Source: Pseudidiomarina sp. CB1
GTDB lineage: Bacteria; Pseudomonadota; Gammaproteobacteria; Enterobacterales; Alteromonadaceae
Reading direction: 5' to 3'
Length of the DNA stretch: 64,000 nt
Assembly: GCF_024752025.1 (NCBI RefSeq)
Contig: NZ_JANTPU010000001.1
Span: 868,001 to 932,000 of the forward strand
Positions 17,161-26,752 of the stretch are shown piece by piece; position 1 is the first letter of the stretch, and every line of letters begins with the position of its first letter. Position numbers and translations under genes: made by a program. A model generated the notes under the pieces. The model saw only the letters and a program-made list of their open reading frames with translations, made no database searches and was not told where the DNA came from.

Positions 17161-18825
17161 ATGGCACAATATATCTATTCCATGTCGCGGGTAAGTAAAG
17201 TGGTCCCGCCGAAAAAGACCATTTTGAAAGACATTTCCTTGTCGTTTTTCCCTGGCGCTAAAATCGGCGTTTTGGGTTTAAACGGTGCAGGTAAGTCGAC
17301 CCTACTTCGCATCATGGCGGGCATCGATAAAGAAATCGATGGTGAAGCACGACCGTTAGCGGGTATTGAAATTGGCTATCTGCCGCAAGAGCCGCAACTC
17401 GACGAAAATAAAACCGTGCGTGAAACCGTTGAAGAAGCGGTTGCCGAAGTTAAAGACGCATTAGCTGAAATCGACCAAGTGTACGCTGCCTACGCAGACG
17501 AAAATGCCGACTTTGATGCTTTAGCTAAACGCCAAGGCGAGCTTGAAGCCATTATCCAAGCCAAAGACGGTCATAACCTTGAAAACATCCTCGAGCGCGC
17601 CGCTGACTCACTGCGTTTACCGCCGTGGGATGCCCAAATTGCGGTACTTTCGGGTGGTGAACGCCGCCGTGTCGCTATCTGCCGTTTGTTGCTGAGCAAA
17701 CCAGACATGTTGTTGCTCGACGAACCGACCAACCACTTGGACGCTGAGTCAGTGGCCTGGCTTGAACGCTTCTTGCACGATTACGACGGTACCGTTGTGG
17801 CCATCACCCACGACCGTTACTTCCTCGATAACGTCGCTGGTTGGATCCTTGAGCTTGACCGCGGCTACGGCATTCCATGGGAAGGCAACTACTCCTCTTG
17901 GCTCGAACAAAAAGAGAAACGCCTCGAGCAAGAAGAAAAAGCCGAAAAAGCCCGCCAAAAGAGCATCAAGCAAGAGCTCGAATGGGTGCGGCAGAACCCC
18001 AAAGGACGCCAAGCGAAGAGCAAGGCGCGTATGTCTCGCTTTGAAGAACTGCAAAGTGGTGATTATCAGAAGCGTAATGAAACTAACGAACTCTTTATTC
18101 CACCGGGTCCACGCTTGGGGGACAAGGTTGTGGAAGTGCACGACTTGAAAAAGTCCTATGACGATCGCGTGCTGATCGACGGTTTAAGCTTCAGTATTCC
18201 GAAAGGTGCGATTGTCGGTATCATTGGCCCGAACGGTGCGGGTAAGTCGACCCTATTCCGCATGCTAACGGGCAAAGAGCAACCGGACGCCGGCACCATT
18301 GAGCTTGGCGACACTGTCCAGCTAGCTAGCGTTGACCAGTTCCGTGATGACATGGACGACAGCAACACTGTGTGGCAAGAAATCTCTGACGGTCAAGACG
18401 TATTGCGTATTGGCACTTTTGAGATCAATAGTCGTGCCTATGTTGGCCGCTTTAATTTCCGTGGTAACGACCAGCAAAAGCGTATCGGCGAGTTGTCCGG
18501 TGGTGAACGCAACCGTGTCCACTTAGCTAAACTGCTCAAAGCTGGCGGTAACCTGTTGTTGCTCGATGAGCCAACCAACGACCTTGACGTCGAAACCTTG
18601 CGGGCGCTCGAAGAAGCCTTGTTGGAGTTCCCAGGCTCAGCCATGGTTATTTCGCATGACCGTTGGTTCCTCGACCGTGTGGCGACCCACATCTTGGATT
18701 ACCGTGATGAAGGTCAAGTGAATTTCTATGAAGGTAATTACACTGACTATGAAGCCTACATGAAGCAAACCCACGGCGAGCAAGCGATGGAACCCCACCG
18801 CATGCGCTATAAGCCGATTGGTTAA
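17161..18825 (+). CDS. ettA: Energy-dependent translational throttle protein EttA (ABC-F)
   Basis: A 554-residue ABC-F ATPase without membrane segments, nearly identical in length to E. coli EttA. Two ABC cassettes carry Walker A (GLNGAGKSTLLR; GPNGAGKSTLFR), signature LSGGER in both, and Walker B with LLLDEPTNHLD and LLLDEPTNDLD. The charged linker rich in KEKRLEQEEKAEKARQ lies between them. EttA binds the ribosomal E site and gates entry into elongation according to ATP/ADP ratio. A 'G-E-N-Y-S-S-W' arm-like segment precedes the linker. Confidence 0.95.
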   Translation: MAQYIYSMSRVSKVVPPKKTILKDISLSFFPGAKIGVLGLNGAGKSTLLRIMAGIDKEIDGEARPLAGIEIGYLPQEPQLDENKTVRETVEEAVAEVKDALAEIDQVYAAYADENADFDALAKRQGELEAIIQAKDGHNLENILERAADSLRLPPWDAQIAVLSGGERRRVAICRLLLSKPDMLLLDEPTNHLDAESVAWLERFLHDYDGTVVAITHDRYFLDNVAGWILELDRGYGIPWEGNYSSWLEQKEKRLEQEEKAEKARQKSIKQELEWVRQNPKGRQAKSKARMSRFEELQSGDYQKRNETNELFIPPGPRLGDKVVEVHDLKKSYDDRVLIDGLSFSIPKGAIVGIIGPNGAGKSTLFRMLTGKEQPDAGTIELGDTVQLASVDQFRDDMDDSNTVWQEISDGQDVLRIGTFEINSRAYVGRFNFRGNDQQKRIGELSGGERNRVHLAKLLKAGGNLLLLDEPTNDLDVETLRALEEALLEFPGSAMVISHDRWFLDRVATHILDYRDEGQVNFYEGNYTDYEAYMKQTHGEQAMEPHRMRYKPIG

Positions 18826-18855
18826 GAACTCTTTATTGAGCTAGTACGTCACACT

Positions 18856-18893
18856 AAACGTTCGCCTTCTCCACCGATTAGGCGAACGTTTTC
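18856..18893. terminator. Bidirectional intrinsic terminator between ettA and fadE
   Basis: A perfect hairpin AAACGTTCGCCT ... AGGCGAACGTTT with a loop of about 12 bases. It is followed by TTCTTTTC on the plus strand, while the minus strand sequence is likewise T-ended (AGTGTG after the stem is weaker). The fadE stop codon and its last five codons lie within the right arm, so the fadE coding end doubles as stem. Confidence 0.7.
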
Positions 18894-21178
18894 TTTTCTA
18901 ACGTCCCTGGTGCAAACTGATCCACGGCGATTGCCGTTAAACGCAACTGTTCGATTTTCTTCAAGCTCTTCGCTTCGTCAGCGGTGATTAAATCCGCTTT
19001 ACGAGCAGCTTTGACCAATTCATCACCGGCCAAATCAGGTGGAATTTCCCCTCGTTTTTCGGCTTTCTGTAGACGTTTGTAGAGTGCCTCATGCTCCTTC
19101 ATGCCAACAAACGCCAACTCCATGTGGCCGGTCATATCTTTCGGGTCATCTTTCCAGTAGCACAAAAAGGTGTGCCGATCACGCGTCACTCCTGGCACCA
19201 TCATATCGTCGGCAATGTCTTGCAAGAGCTCATCATTAGGCGCTTCGTAGTGAATGCCCAACGGGAAAATTGCCAACCGCAACGTCCAAGCGATAAAACG
19301 ATTTGGGAAATTTGCAAGAAAACCACGAAAGGCCTCGCCAATCTCGTACAGGTGACGCTGAACGGCATAGTCCACGTAGGCCATATCGCCATTTTGGCGA
19401 CCATCATCTTCGTAGCGCTTGAGTACTGCGGAGGCCATGTAAAGATGACTAAGTACGTCACCTAAACGCGCCGATAGCATCTCTTTGCGTTTAAGGTCAC
19501 CACCTAAAATCAACATCGCAACGTCTGCGGTTAAGGCCAGCGCCCGGCTCATACGAGTAAGATGTTGATAATAACGGGCTGTAGGACCACTAATTGGGCT
19601 AGCGTTGAAGCGCGCGCCGGTTAGCCCCATCCACAAACTGCCAAAGAAGTTGCTGGCAGCAAAGCCAATATGCTTAATCAACAGCTCATCAAAATCGCGT
19701 AAACCTTGCTCTTCGTCGGGGTTTGCCGCAGCGTCCATCTCTTTCAGTACGTAAGGGTGGCAACGCGTTGCACCCTGTCCAAAAATCATCAAATTGCGGG
19801 TAAGAATGTTGGCTCCCTCAACAGTGATCGATACAGGGGTTGCCATGTAGCCGTGACCGAGATAGTTTTTCGGCCCTAACTGGATACCTTTACCGGCGTG
19901 AATATCCATCGCATCTTCCATCACCTGACGGCCCATTTCCGTCATATGGTATTTGGTCATCGCGGTAATCACCGACGGGCTCTTACCTTCACATAAGGCA
20001 GCAACGGTTAAGCGCCGCATGGATTCAATGCTGTAGTTGAAACCACCAATCCGGCCCAACGCTTCTTGTACCCCCTCAAATTTACCAATCGGCAAACCGA
20101 ACTGTTGGCGTACATAAGCATAGGCTCCGGTCATTCGTTGTGCGACATGCCCCGTCGCAGTGGCTAACGCAGGTAATGAAATCCCCCGCCCCGCCGACAA
20201 ACACTCCATCAGCATGCGCCAGCCCTTGCCAGCATATTCTTGACCACCAATGATCCAGTCCAGCGGGATAAATACGTCTTTACCGTAGGTCGTGCCATTC
20301 ATAAATGCTTGATTCAACGGGAAATGGCGTTCACCGGTTTCGACCCCAGAGTGGTTCGTTGGAATCAGCGCACAGGTAATACCGATGTCTTCTTTATCAC
20401 CTAACAAGCCCTCTGGATCGTATAGTTTGAAGGCCAAACCCAATACCGTAGCGACCGGTGCAAGGGTGATGTAACGCTTATCCCAATTCAGGCGGATACC
20501 GACCACTTCTTTGCCGTCATGTTCGCCTTTGCAAATAATTCCAGTGTCAGGAATCGCGCCCGCATCCGAACCTGCTTCGGGTGCAGTTAAAGCAAAACAG
20601 GGAATATCGGTACCATCCGCAAGTCGCGGCAACCAATAATTTTTTTGTTCGTCAGTACCGTAATGGCTCAACAGTTCGCCTGGCCCCAATGAGTTCGGTA
20701 CCATAACCGTCACCGCGGCGCTGATCGAGCGAGTCGCAATGCGGGATACAATGTAGGAGTTTGCGGCAGGCGAAAAATCTAAACCACCAAATTCTTTGCC
20801 AATGATCATCGCAAAAAACTTCTCTTTGCGGATGTAATCCCAAACTTGTTTCGGTAGGTCACGATCTTGTTGCACGATCTGGAAGTCATCGAGCATGGCC
20901 AACAACTTTTCCAACTGATGATCAATAAAGGCCTGTTCTTCTTCAGTAAACTGCGGTGGCTTGTGTTGATGGAAACGATGCCAATCAGGACGACCACTAA
21001 AAAGTTCAGCATCCCACCAGACATCACCGGCAGTCATGGCTTCACGTTCGGTATTCGACAACGGCGGGAGAACACGCTTAAAAAAGCCAAACATTGGACG
21101 ACTAATCAAACTCCGCCGAATCTCTTTCACCGCAAACAACAACACAGCGGCGACAATCAGTAGAATGAGGATTTCCAT
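18878..21178 (-). CDS. fadE: Acyl-CoA dehydrogenase FadE
   Basis: A 766-residue FadE-type acyl-CoA dehydrogenase (E. coli FadE is 814). An N-terminal hydrophobic helix (about 3-18) is followed by the dehydrogenase core with CFALTAPEAGSDAGAIPD (FAD/substrate region), GRGISLPALA and the GKGIQLGPKNYLG segment, then the FadE-specific C-terminal domain. It catalyses the first, FAD-linked step of fatty-acid beta-oxidation at the membrane. It begins 9 bases after a PsrA-type regulator gene, so the two are surely co-transcribed and fatty-acid controlled. Confidence 0.95.
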   Translation of the reverse strand: MEILILLIVAAVLLFAVKEIRRSLISRPMFGFFKRVLPPLSNTEREAMTAGDVWWDAELFSGRPDWHRFHQHKPPQFTEEEQAFIDHQLEKLLAMLDDFQIVQQDRDLPKQVWDYIRKEKFFAMIIGKEFGGLDFSPAANSYIVSRIATRSISAAVTVMVPNSLGPGELLSHYGTDEQKNYWLPRLADGTDIPCFALTAPEAGSDAGAIPDTGIICKGEHDGKEVVGIRLNWDKRYITLAPVATVLGLAFKLYDPEGLLGDKEDIGITCALIPTNHSGVETGERHFPLNQAFMNGTTYGKDVFIPLDWIIGGQEYAGKGWRMLMECLSAGRGISLPALATATGHVAQRMTGAYAYVRQQFGLPIGKFEGVQEALGRIGGFNYSIESMRRLTVAALCEGKSPSVITAMTKYHMTEMGRQVMEDAMDIHAGKGIQLGPKNYLGHGYMATPVSITVEGANILTRNLMIFGQGATRCHPYVLKEMDAAANPDEEQGLRDFDELLIKHIGFAASNFFGSLWMGLTGARFNASPISGPTARYYQHLTRMSRALALTADVAMLILGGDLKRKEMLSARLGDVLSHLYMASAVLKRYEDDGRQNGDMAYVDYAVQRHLYEIGEAFRGFLANFPNRFIAWTLRLAIFPLGIHYEAPNDELLQDIADDMMVPGVTRDRHTFLCYWKDDPKDMTGHMELAFVGMKEHEALYKRLQKAEKRGEIPPDLAGDELVKAARKADLITADEAKSLKKIEQLRLTAIAVDQFAPGTLEKKTFA

Positions 21179-21186
21179 AGCTTTCT

Positions 21187-21834
21187 TTACTCCACAGTTG
21201 AAGAATGACTTGCAGCGTCTAGGCCGCCGGCAAGAAATGGAATGAGTCGGTCGATCACTTGATCGGCAGCCACTGCTTCACCAAAGTCTGCAGCGGCTAT
21301 TTCTCGCAACGCTGGCCCCGAAACTTGCGCAAACACGGTAGCCCCTAGGACGAAGTGTAGCCGCCAAAACATGTCGACCGGGCTTAGTTGCGGATTGGCT
21401 AGATGCAAAGTATCTAGCAAGAGCGCCATGACTTCGCCAAAGTGCTCCATGGTATAGCGACGCAAATGCCCCTGTATTTCAGCATAGGCGAAACCCAGCA
21501 AACTGAGAAATAAAGTCGGGCCATGTTTACGCACTTGCTTTAACTCAGCGAGCGGTTCGCGGAAACAATCGAAGACATCACGGGTGGAAAAATTACCACG
21601 GGCATTCAGGACAGTGAGCTGTTCAGCAAGCTTAGGCATGAAAACTTCAAGGTAACGTGCCATTACCGCTTGTATGAGCGCCTTTTTGGAGCCGAAATGA
21701 TAATTGACTGAAGCCAAATTAACATTGGCTTCAGTGGTAATTTGCCGCAAGGACGTCTGCTCAAAGCCTTGTTCTGCAAACAAAGCTTCAGCAGCATTAA
21801 GAATTTTTTCTTGGGTTGTGATGCGCTTTGCCAT
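21187..21834 (-). CDS. psrA: TetR-family fatty-acid regulator, PsrA-like
   Basis: A 215-residue TetR-family repressor from the ATG at 21834; an ATG at 21855 would add seven residues. The helix-turn-helix region reads EQTSLRQITTEANVNLASVN followed by YHFGSKKALIQAVMARYLE, closely resembling PsrA, which represses fatty-acid degradation genes and is released by long-chain acyl ligands. A PsrA-type site lies over its own predicted transcription start, and fadE follows at 9 bases. Both support the assignment. Promoter position gives a 35-base leader with the start at 21834. Confidence 0.85.
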   Translation of the reverse strand: MAKRITTQEKILNAAEALFAEQGFEQTSLRQITTEANVNLASVNYHFGSKKALIQAVMARYLEVFMPKLAEQLTVLNARGNFSTRDVFDCFREPLAELKQVRKHGPTLFLSLLGFAYAEIQGHLRRYTMEHFGEVMALLLDTLHLANPQLSPVDMFWRLHFVLGATVFAQVSGPALREIAAADFGEAVAADQVIDRLIPFLAGGLDAASHSSTVE

Positions 21835-21862
21835 CTTCACCACCGTTTGGAACATCCATTTT

Positions 21863-21904
21863 AAACATGCGTTTTAATTTAAAGCATGTTGCGCATGGGT
21901 GCAA
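21863..21904 (-). promoter_or_regulatory. psrA-fadE promoter with PsrA-type operator
   Basis: Minus strand: -35-like TTGCAC at 21899-21904, a 17-base spacer, and -10 TAAATT at 21876-21881. Immediately downstream, the palindrome AAAC-ATGC-GTTT at 21863-21874 matches the PsrA operator form (AAAC-N4-GTTT) and covers the expected start point. This is the classic layout for autorepression. The -35 is weak (three of six). Confidence 0.65.
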
Positions 21905-21926
21905 GGTGGTATCTCAGCCTTTCAAC

Positions 21927-22787
<861 letters not shown>

Positions 22788-24044
22788 TTAACCAGCTGCG
22801 ATTACGCGTAGAATTTGTCCACAAATATAGGCCATGTAAGTACCTAATGCATAACCAAGAACCGCTAATAGTACACCCACAGGTGCCAATGACGGATGGA
22901 ATGCTGACGCCACAACAGGTGCCGACGCGGCCCCACCGACGTTAGCTTGGCTACCTACAGCCATGTAAAACACTGGTGCTTTTAGAATACGTGCGACAAG
23001 TAACATCAAACCGGCGTGAATAAGCATCCAAATGCCACCAATTAAGAAGTACTTCGGCACTTCCATAATTGCGCTCACATCCATATGCAAACCAATGGTC
23101 GCAACCAGGATATAAACAAACAACGAACCAATTTTGGATGCACCAACGCCTTCAAGTTTACGCGCCTTCGTAAACGACAGCGCCACACCCAAGGTCGTCG
23201 CAATGACGATCAACCAGAAGAACTTTTTATCTAAGCTAAAGTCTTTTAATACTGGCATGTTGTCCGCGATGTAAGGCGCAATAAGATCAGCGCCGAAGTG
23301 GCCAAGACCCGCGACACCGAAACCGACAGCTAAGATGAACACCAAATCAGGTAGTTTGGCTTCGCGACGGTGCTCGGCCTCATATTTCTCGACACGTTCT
23401 TTAATCGCTTCAATACCGCTAGTGTCAGCACCGATACGGGCATCAATTTTTTTACTGTTTGCCGCCATGTACAGCAACACCGCCATCCATAGGTTTGCGA
23501 CAATAATGTCGACGGTAACCATGGCTGAGAAAATTTCGCCACCGACTTCGTAAACTTCCTTCATCGCGGCTTGGTTTGCACCGCCACCGATCCAGCTACC
23601 AGCGATGGTGGTCATCCCGCGCCATACCGCATCAGGGCCAGCACCACCAAGCATCTCAGGGAAAATCGCCGACACGATCAGCAACGCAATTGGTCCGCCA
23701 ATGACAATACCGACAGTACCAGTAAGGAAGAGAATCAAGAGTTTGGGGCCAAGACGAAATATTGCCTTTAAATCTAAACTTAAGGTCAATAACACCAAAC
23801 AGGTCGGGAGTAAGTAGTCCATCACTAACGGATAAATAGCGGTCTCGCTACCGTTAACGATGCCGAACGTATTCAGCAACGATGGCACAAAGTAACAAAG
23901 CAACAGCGCTGGCACCCACTGATAAAACTTCTGCCAGAATGAACTCGTACTCTGTTGGGTATAAAAAATGGCACCAAGAATGACGGCCAAAAGGCCGAAA
24001 ATAATACCATCATTCGTAATCAAGGGAGCAGCTTCCACGTTCAC
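22788..24044 (-). CDS. DUF819 family multi-pass membrane protein
   Basis: A 418-residue integral membrane protein with about ten hydrophobic helices and the DUF819 (YjcL-like) motifs SWIGGGANQAAMKEVY and a late GSQANVGGAASAPVVASAFH segment. The repeated GGxAN/xxA pattern suggests an inverted-repeat transporter fold. Substrate unknown. It sits between sirB1 and kdsA inside an operon where E. coli has no such gene, with gaps of 18 and 9 bases. Confidence 0.85.
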   Translation of the reverse strand: MNVEAAPLITNDGIIFGLLAVILGAIFYTQQSTSSFWQKFYQWVPALLLCYFVPSLLNTFGIVNGSETAIYPLVMDYLLPTCLVLLTLSLDLKAIFRLGPKLLILFLTGTVGIVIGGPIALLIVSAIFPEMLGGAGPDAVWRGMTTIAGSWIGGGANQAAMKEVYEVGGEIFSAMVTVDIIVANLWMAVLLYMAANSKKIDARIGADTSGIEAIKERVEKYEAEHRREAKLPDLVFILAVGFGVAGLGHFGADLIAPYIADNMPVLKDFSLDKKFFWLIVIATTLGVALSFTKARKLEGVGASKIGSLFVYILVATIGLHMDVSAIMEVPKYFLIGGIWMLIHAGLMLLVARILKAPVFYMAVGSQANVGGAASAPVVASAFHPSLAPVGVLLAVLGYALGTYMAYICGQILRVIAAG

Positions 24045-24062
24045 CTCTTATCGTTATTATAA

Positions 24063-24884
24063 TTAATGCAAAACGGTTTGCGGGGTTGTCCAATTCTCTA
24101 GCTGTAAGCGCAGTAACTGAGCACTCGGATCATCAGGGCATTGTTCGACAAAGTACTGATAATCGTCAACCGCTACGTGATTGCAATCCAGTTCTTCCAA
24201 AATATAGCCGCGGTCACGTATCTCGTAAGGATCGTCGGGCAAAATAGTAAGTAACATATGCACCGTGGTCAGCGCATCGGCAAAGCGCCGATCGCTGATA
24301 AACGCATGCTTAAGCTCACTCAAGTAACGCACCAAGATATGCTTTTGCTCGGCAGCTTCAAGTTTGTCCCAGCTAAAGTCTTCGCTACCTTCGGTAGCAT
24401 CTTCAAAGCGCTCCTGCACCTGCTCGCCTAACAGCAGGTCACCGCTACTTGGATCAACAAAGTAGCTATGCTGATCGTGGTCAAAGCGCAGTAATGGGTA
24501 GTCTGGAAAGTCAATTAGCTCAAGCTCTAGGCCAAAATAATTCGCAGCTTCTTGTAAGAGCAGCGCCAAACTAAAGGGCTCGCCGGTGCGCAGGCGAATT
24601 GCCCGATCGACCAATACCCGTTTATTAGTTAGCAGCTGTTCAGGCGCCTTGCTGAAGCCAAGCTGCCAGTAAAATACGCGGCAGAGTTCCCGCAGGCGCT
24701 CCACGCCATCAAGATCCGTCAACTCTGAATGCTCTTTTAAGCCACTCAGCTGCTGGTAAAATGAGCTGACATAATGATCGCTATCCGCATGAAAAACGCG
24801 ACTCACCTCCCAAAGAATTTCAATGGTCGGTAACAGTTCATGTTCAACATGTTCTAAGTACGAAAACCGCATAGTACTTTGCAT
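24063..24884 (-). CDS. sirB1: SirB1 family protein (YchA-like)
   Basis: A 273-residue protein with an N-terminal SirB1 transglutaminase-like domain (about 30-185) and a C-terminal TPR-like region (about 190-260, FADALTTVHMLLTILPDDPYE). Equivalent to E. coli YchA, which is in the same operon position. AAGGA precedes the ATG at 24884. The transglutaminase-like fold appears to lack an obvious catalytic cysteine in the expected place (FSLALLLQEAANYFGLEL), so activity is doubtful. Molecular role unknown. Confidence 0.85.
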   Translation of the reverse strand: MQSTMRFSYLEHVEHELLPTIEILWEVSRVFHADSDHYVSSFYQQLSGLKEHSELTDLDGVERLRELCRVFYWQLGFSKAPEQLLTNKRVLVDRAIRLRTGEPFSLALLLQEAANYFGLELELIDFPDYPLLRFDHDQHSYFVDPSSGDLLLGEQVQERFEDATEGSEDFSWDKLEAAEQKHILVRYLSELKHAFISDRRFADALTTVHMLLTILPDDPYEIRDRGYILEELDCNHVAVDDYQYFVEQCPDDPSAQLLRLQLENWTTPQTVLH

Positions 24885-24914
24885 AGCATCCTTTATTCAG
24901 AGTTAGCCTAAAAA

Positions 24915-25292
24915 TTAACCAATCAACGCTTGCTTACTGAAGGCCACGTGGAACAGAAAGCCAATCCAGCCCAACGCGACAATGAAACCACCGAAGCGCA
25001 ATGCTGTAGTTTGTGCTTTCATCGCCACTAAACCAAACGCGATGTAACCCACTAAACCAAGTAATTTATTACCTAACCATGAGGTTTCCCATGGCCATTG
25101 GCCCCAATGCAACAACATACCGACGATCGTCAACAACAAGAAGGTATCAATCACATGGGGAACAACTTTAACCCACTTTTGTTGTGCGACCTTGGCATCA
25201 ATGCTGCGCCAAAAAAAGCGAAGCACAAATAATAACACACTTATGGCCACGAACGTGACATGGAGATGTTTTAACGCAATATATGGGATCAC
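24915..25292 (-). CDS. sirB2: SirB2 family membrane protein (YchQ-like)
   Basis: A 125-residue protein with four hydrophobic helices and the SirB2 N-terminus IALKHLHVTFVAISVLLFVL. The conserved KxxPHxxDTxLL pattern appears as KVVPHVIDTFLLL. Equivalent to E. coli YchQ. The GTG start at 25292 overlaps the stop of the upstream receiver-domain gene (GTGA). Function unknown. Confidence 0.9.
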   Translation of the reverse strand: MIPYIALKHLHVTFVAISVLLFVLRFFWRSIDAKVAQQKWVKVVPHVIDTFLLLTIVGMLLHWGQWPWETSWLGNKLLGLVGYIAFGLVAMKAQTTALRFGGFIVALGWIGFLFHVAFSKQALIG

Positions 25293-25891
25293 TTTGAGTC
25301 CTCTTTTTCTAATTGTTGTTGCACCGCGGCAGCGGCGGCTGGATAGTCGCTCTCGAGTAATTCGACGATGCGTTTAAGACGGTTTTCTAAGTGCTGACGT
25401 TGCTGTTCCACCTGCATAATATCGCGATACGAACGCAAGGCGGACATCACACTCGTAAACAGTTTTTGTGACGTTAACTCGGTCTTCGCTTTGTAGTCAT
25501 TAATGTCATAATTGAGCACCACCGCGCGTTCGGGAGCTTGACCTGGTTGCCCCGTGCGCAGGATGATCCGTGCTTGTTGATTGCCTTTGTGCTGGCGAAT
25601 GTAGTTCGCCACCTGTAGGCCTGCGTCATCGGTTTCCATAACGACGTCGAGTAATACCAACGCCAAATCTTCATGAGCATCAATTTGTGCCTTGGCTTCC
25701 GCTATAGAGTGAGCGCTGAAAAACTCCAGTCCCGCGCCTTCAAAGGTCACGTCCATCAGTGCCAATCGCGTCACTGCATGAACTTCCTTCTCGTCATCAA
25801 CGATCAGAATTTTCCATTTCGGCCGCTGCGGGGTCGCCTCTGATGTTTTCTTTTCCGGTTGTTCATGGGCAAATAAGAATTCATTCGACAT
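25289..25891 (-). CDS. Receiver-domain response regulator without output domain
   Basis: A 200-residue protein with a receiver domain at about residues 27-155: acidic pair in ILIVDDEKEVH, phospho-acceptor Asp in LVLLDVVMETDD and conserved Lys in NDYKAKTELT. The domain resembles the N-terminus of DUF3369/HD-GYP response regulators, but the phosphodiesterase part is missing. Instead the chain ends in a short predicted coiled coil (about 160-200). The ATG at 25891 overlaps the prmC end by 11 bases, with GGGAG upstream. No histidine kinase is in the window. It is inserted between prmC and sirB2, absent from the E. coli operon. Confidence 0.85.
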   Translation of the reverse strand: MSNEFLFAHEQPEKKTSEATPQRPKWKILIVDDEKEVHAVTRLALMDVTFEGAGLEFFSAHSIAEAKAQIDAHEDLALVLLDVVMETDDAGLQVANYIRQHKGNQQARIILRTGQPGQAPERAVVLNYDINDYKAKTELTSQKLFTSVMSALRSYRDIMQVEQQRQHLENRLKRIVELLESDYPAAAAAVQQQLEKEDSK

Positions 25892-26750
25892 CCGTCTCGC
25901 TCCCTTTATCTGATTCCCATTGGCCAAACGTTATGCGCTCCAGATTAGCATAATCGCGTTGACTTTGTACCTGCCCATAACCCGCCTCATGCAACGCTAT
26001 ACGACATTGCGCCGCTTGTTCCCAACCATGTTCCAAGACCAGCCAGCCGTTGGCATTCAGATAGCTCCGGGCGGTTGTTATGATTATTGCTAAATCAGCA
26101 AAACCGCTCGCTCCAGCCACTAAAGCAGAGTGTGGTTCAAAACGTACATCGCCTTGTTGTAAATGCGGATCGCGAGCATCAATGTACGGCGGGTTGCTTA
26201 CAATCAAATCAAAGCGCTGCTCGGCAATGTTACGAAACCAATCACTTTGTTGCACTTCAACAACAAGTCTCAGGCGCTCTGCATTCGCTTGTGCCAGCTT
26301 TACGGCATCGACAGCTTTATCTACCGCCACAACCTGCCACTGCGGTCGCTCACTTTTCAGCGCCAGCGCAATTGCACCAGTGCCAGTGCCAAGGTCAAGC
26401 ACGCGTGCTTGCGCCGGTAAGGGTAATTGCAGTGCTTGTTCAACCAGGCACTCACTATCCGGTCGCGGGATCAACGTGCTCGCATTCACCTCTAAAGGCA
26501 ACGACCAGAATTCTCGTTCGCCCAGCAGGTGCGCGACTGGTAATCCGGTCGCCCGCTGTTGCAATAGCCCTTCAGCGCGCTTTAGTTGGTTCTCATCAAG
26601 CACTTTATCAGGCCAAGTATGCAAATAAGTGCGTGAACACGACAGTACATGCGCAAGTATCACTTCAGCGTCCAACTGCGGCGTTGCACTTGCCGCTTGG
26701 CTTGCCTCGATACACGTTCGCGCATGGCGCAACCAAGCCTGAATTTGCAC
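25881..26750 (-). CDS. prmC: Peptide chain release factor N(5)-glutamine methyltransferase
   Basis: A 289-residue SAM methyltransferase that methylates the GGQ glutamine of release factors. N-terminal helical domain, then SAM loop VLDLGTGTGAIALAL and catalytic motif LIVSNPPYID. It begins with GTG two bases after the prfA stop, so enzyme and substrate gene are adjacent. Confidence 0.95.
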   Translation of the reverse strand: MQIQAWLRHARTCIEASQAASATPQLDAEVILAHVLSCSRTYLHTWPDKVLDENQLKRAEGLLQQRATGLPVAHLLGEREFWSLPLEVNASTLIPRPDSECLVEQALQLPLPAQARVLDLGTGTGAIALALKSERPQWQVVAVDKAVDAVKLAQANAERLRLVVEVQQSDWFRNIAEQRFDLIVSNPPYIDARDPHLQQGDVRFEPHSALVAGASGFADLAIIITTARSYLNANGWLVLEHGWEQAAQCRIALHEAGYGQVQSQRDYANLERITFGQWESDKGSETDVE

Positions 26751-26752
26751 CC

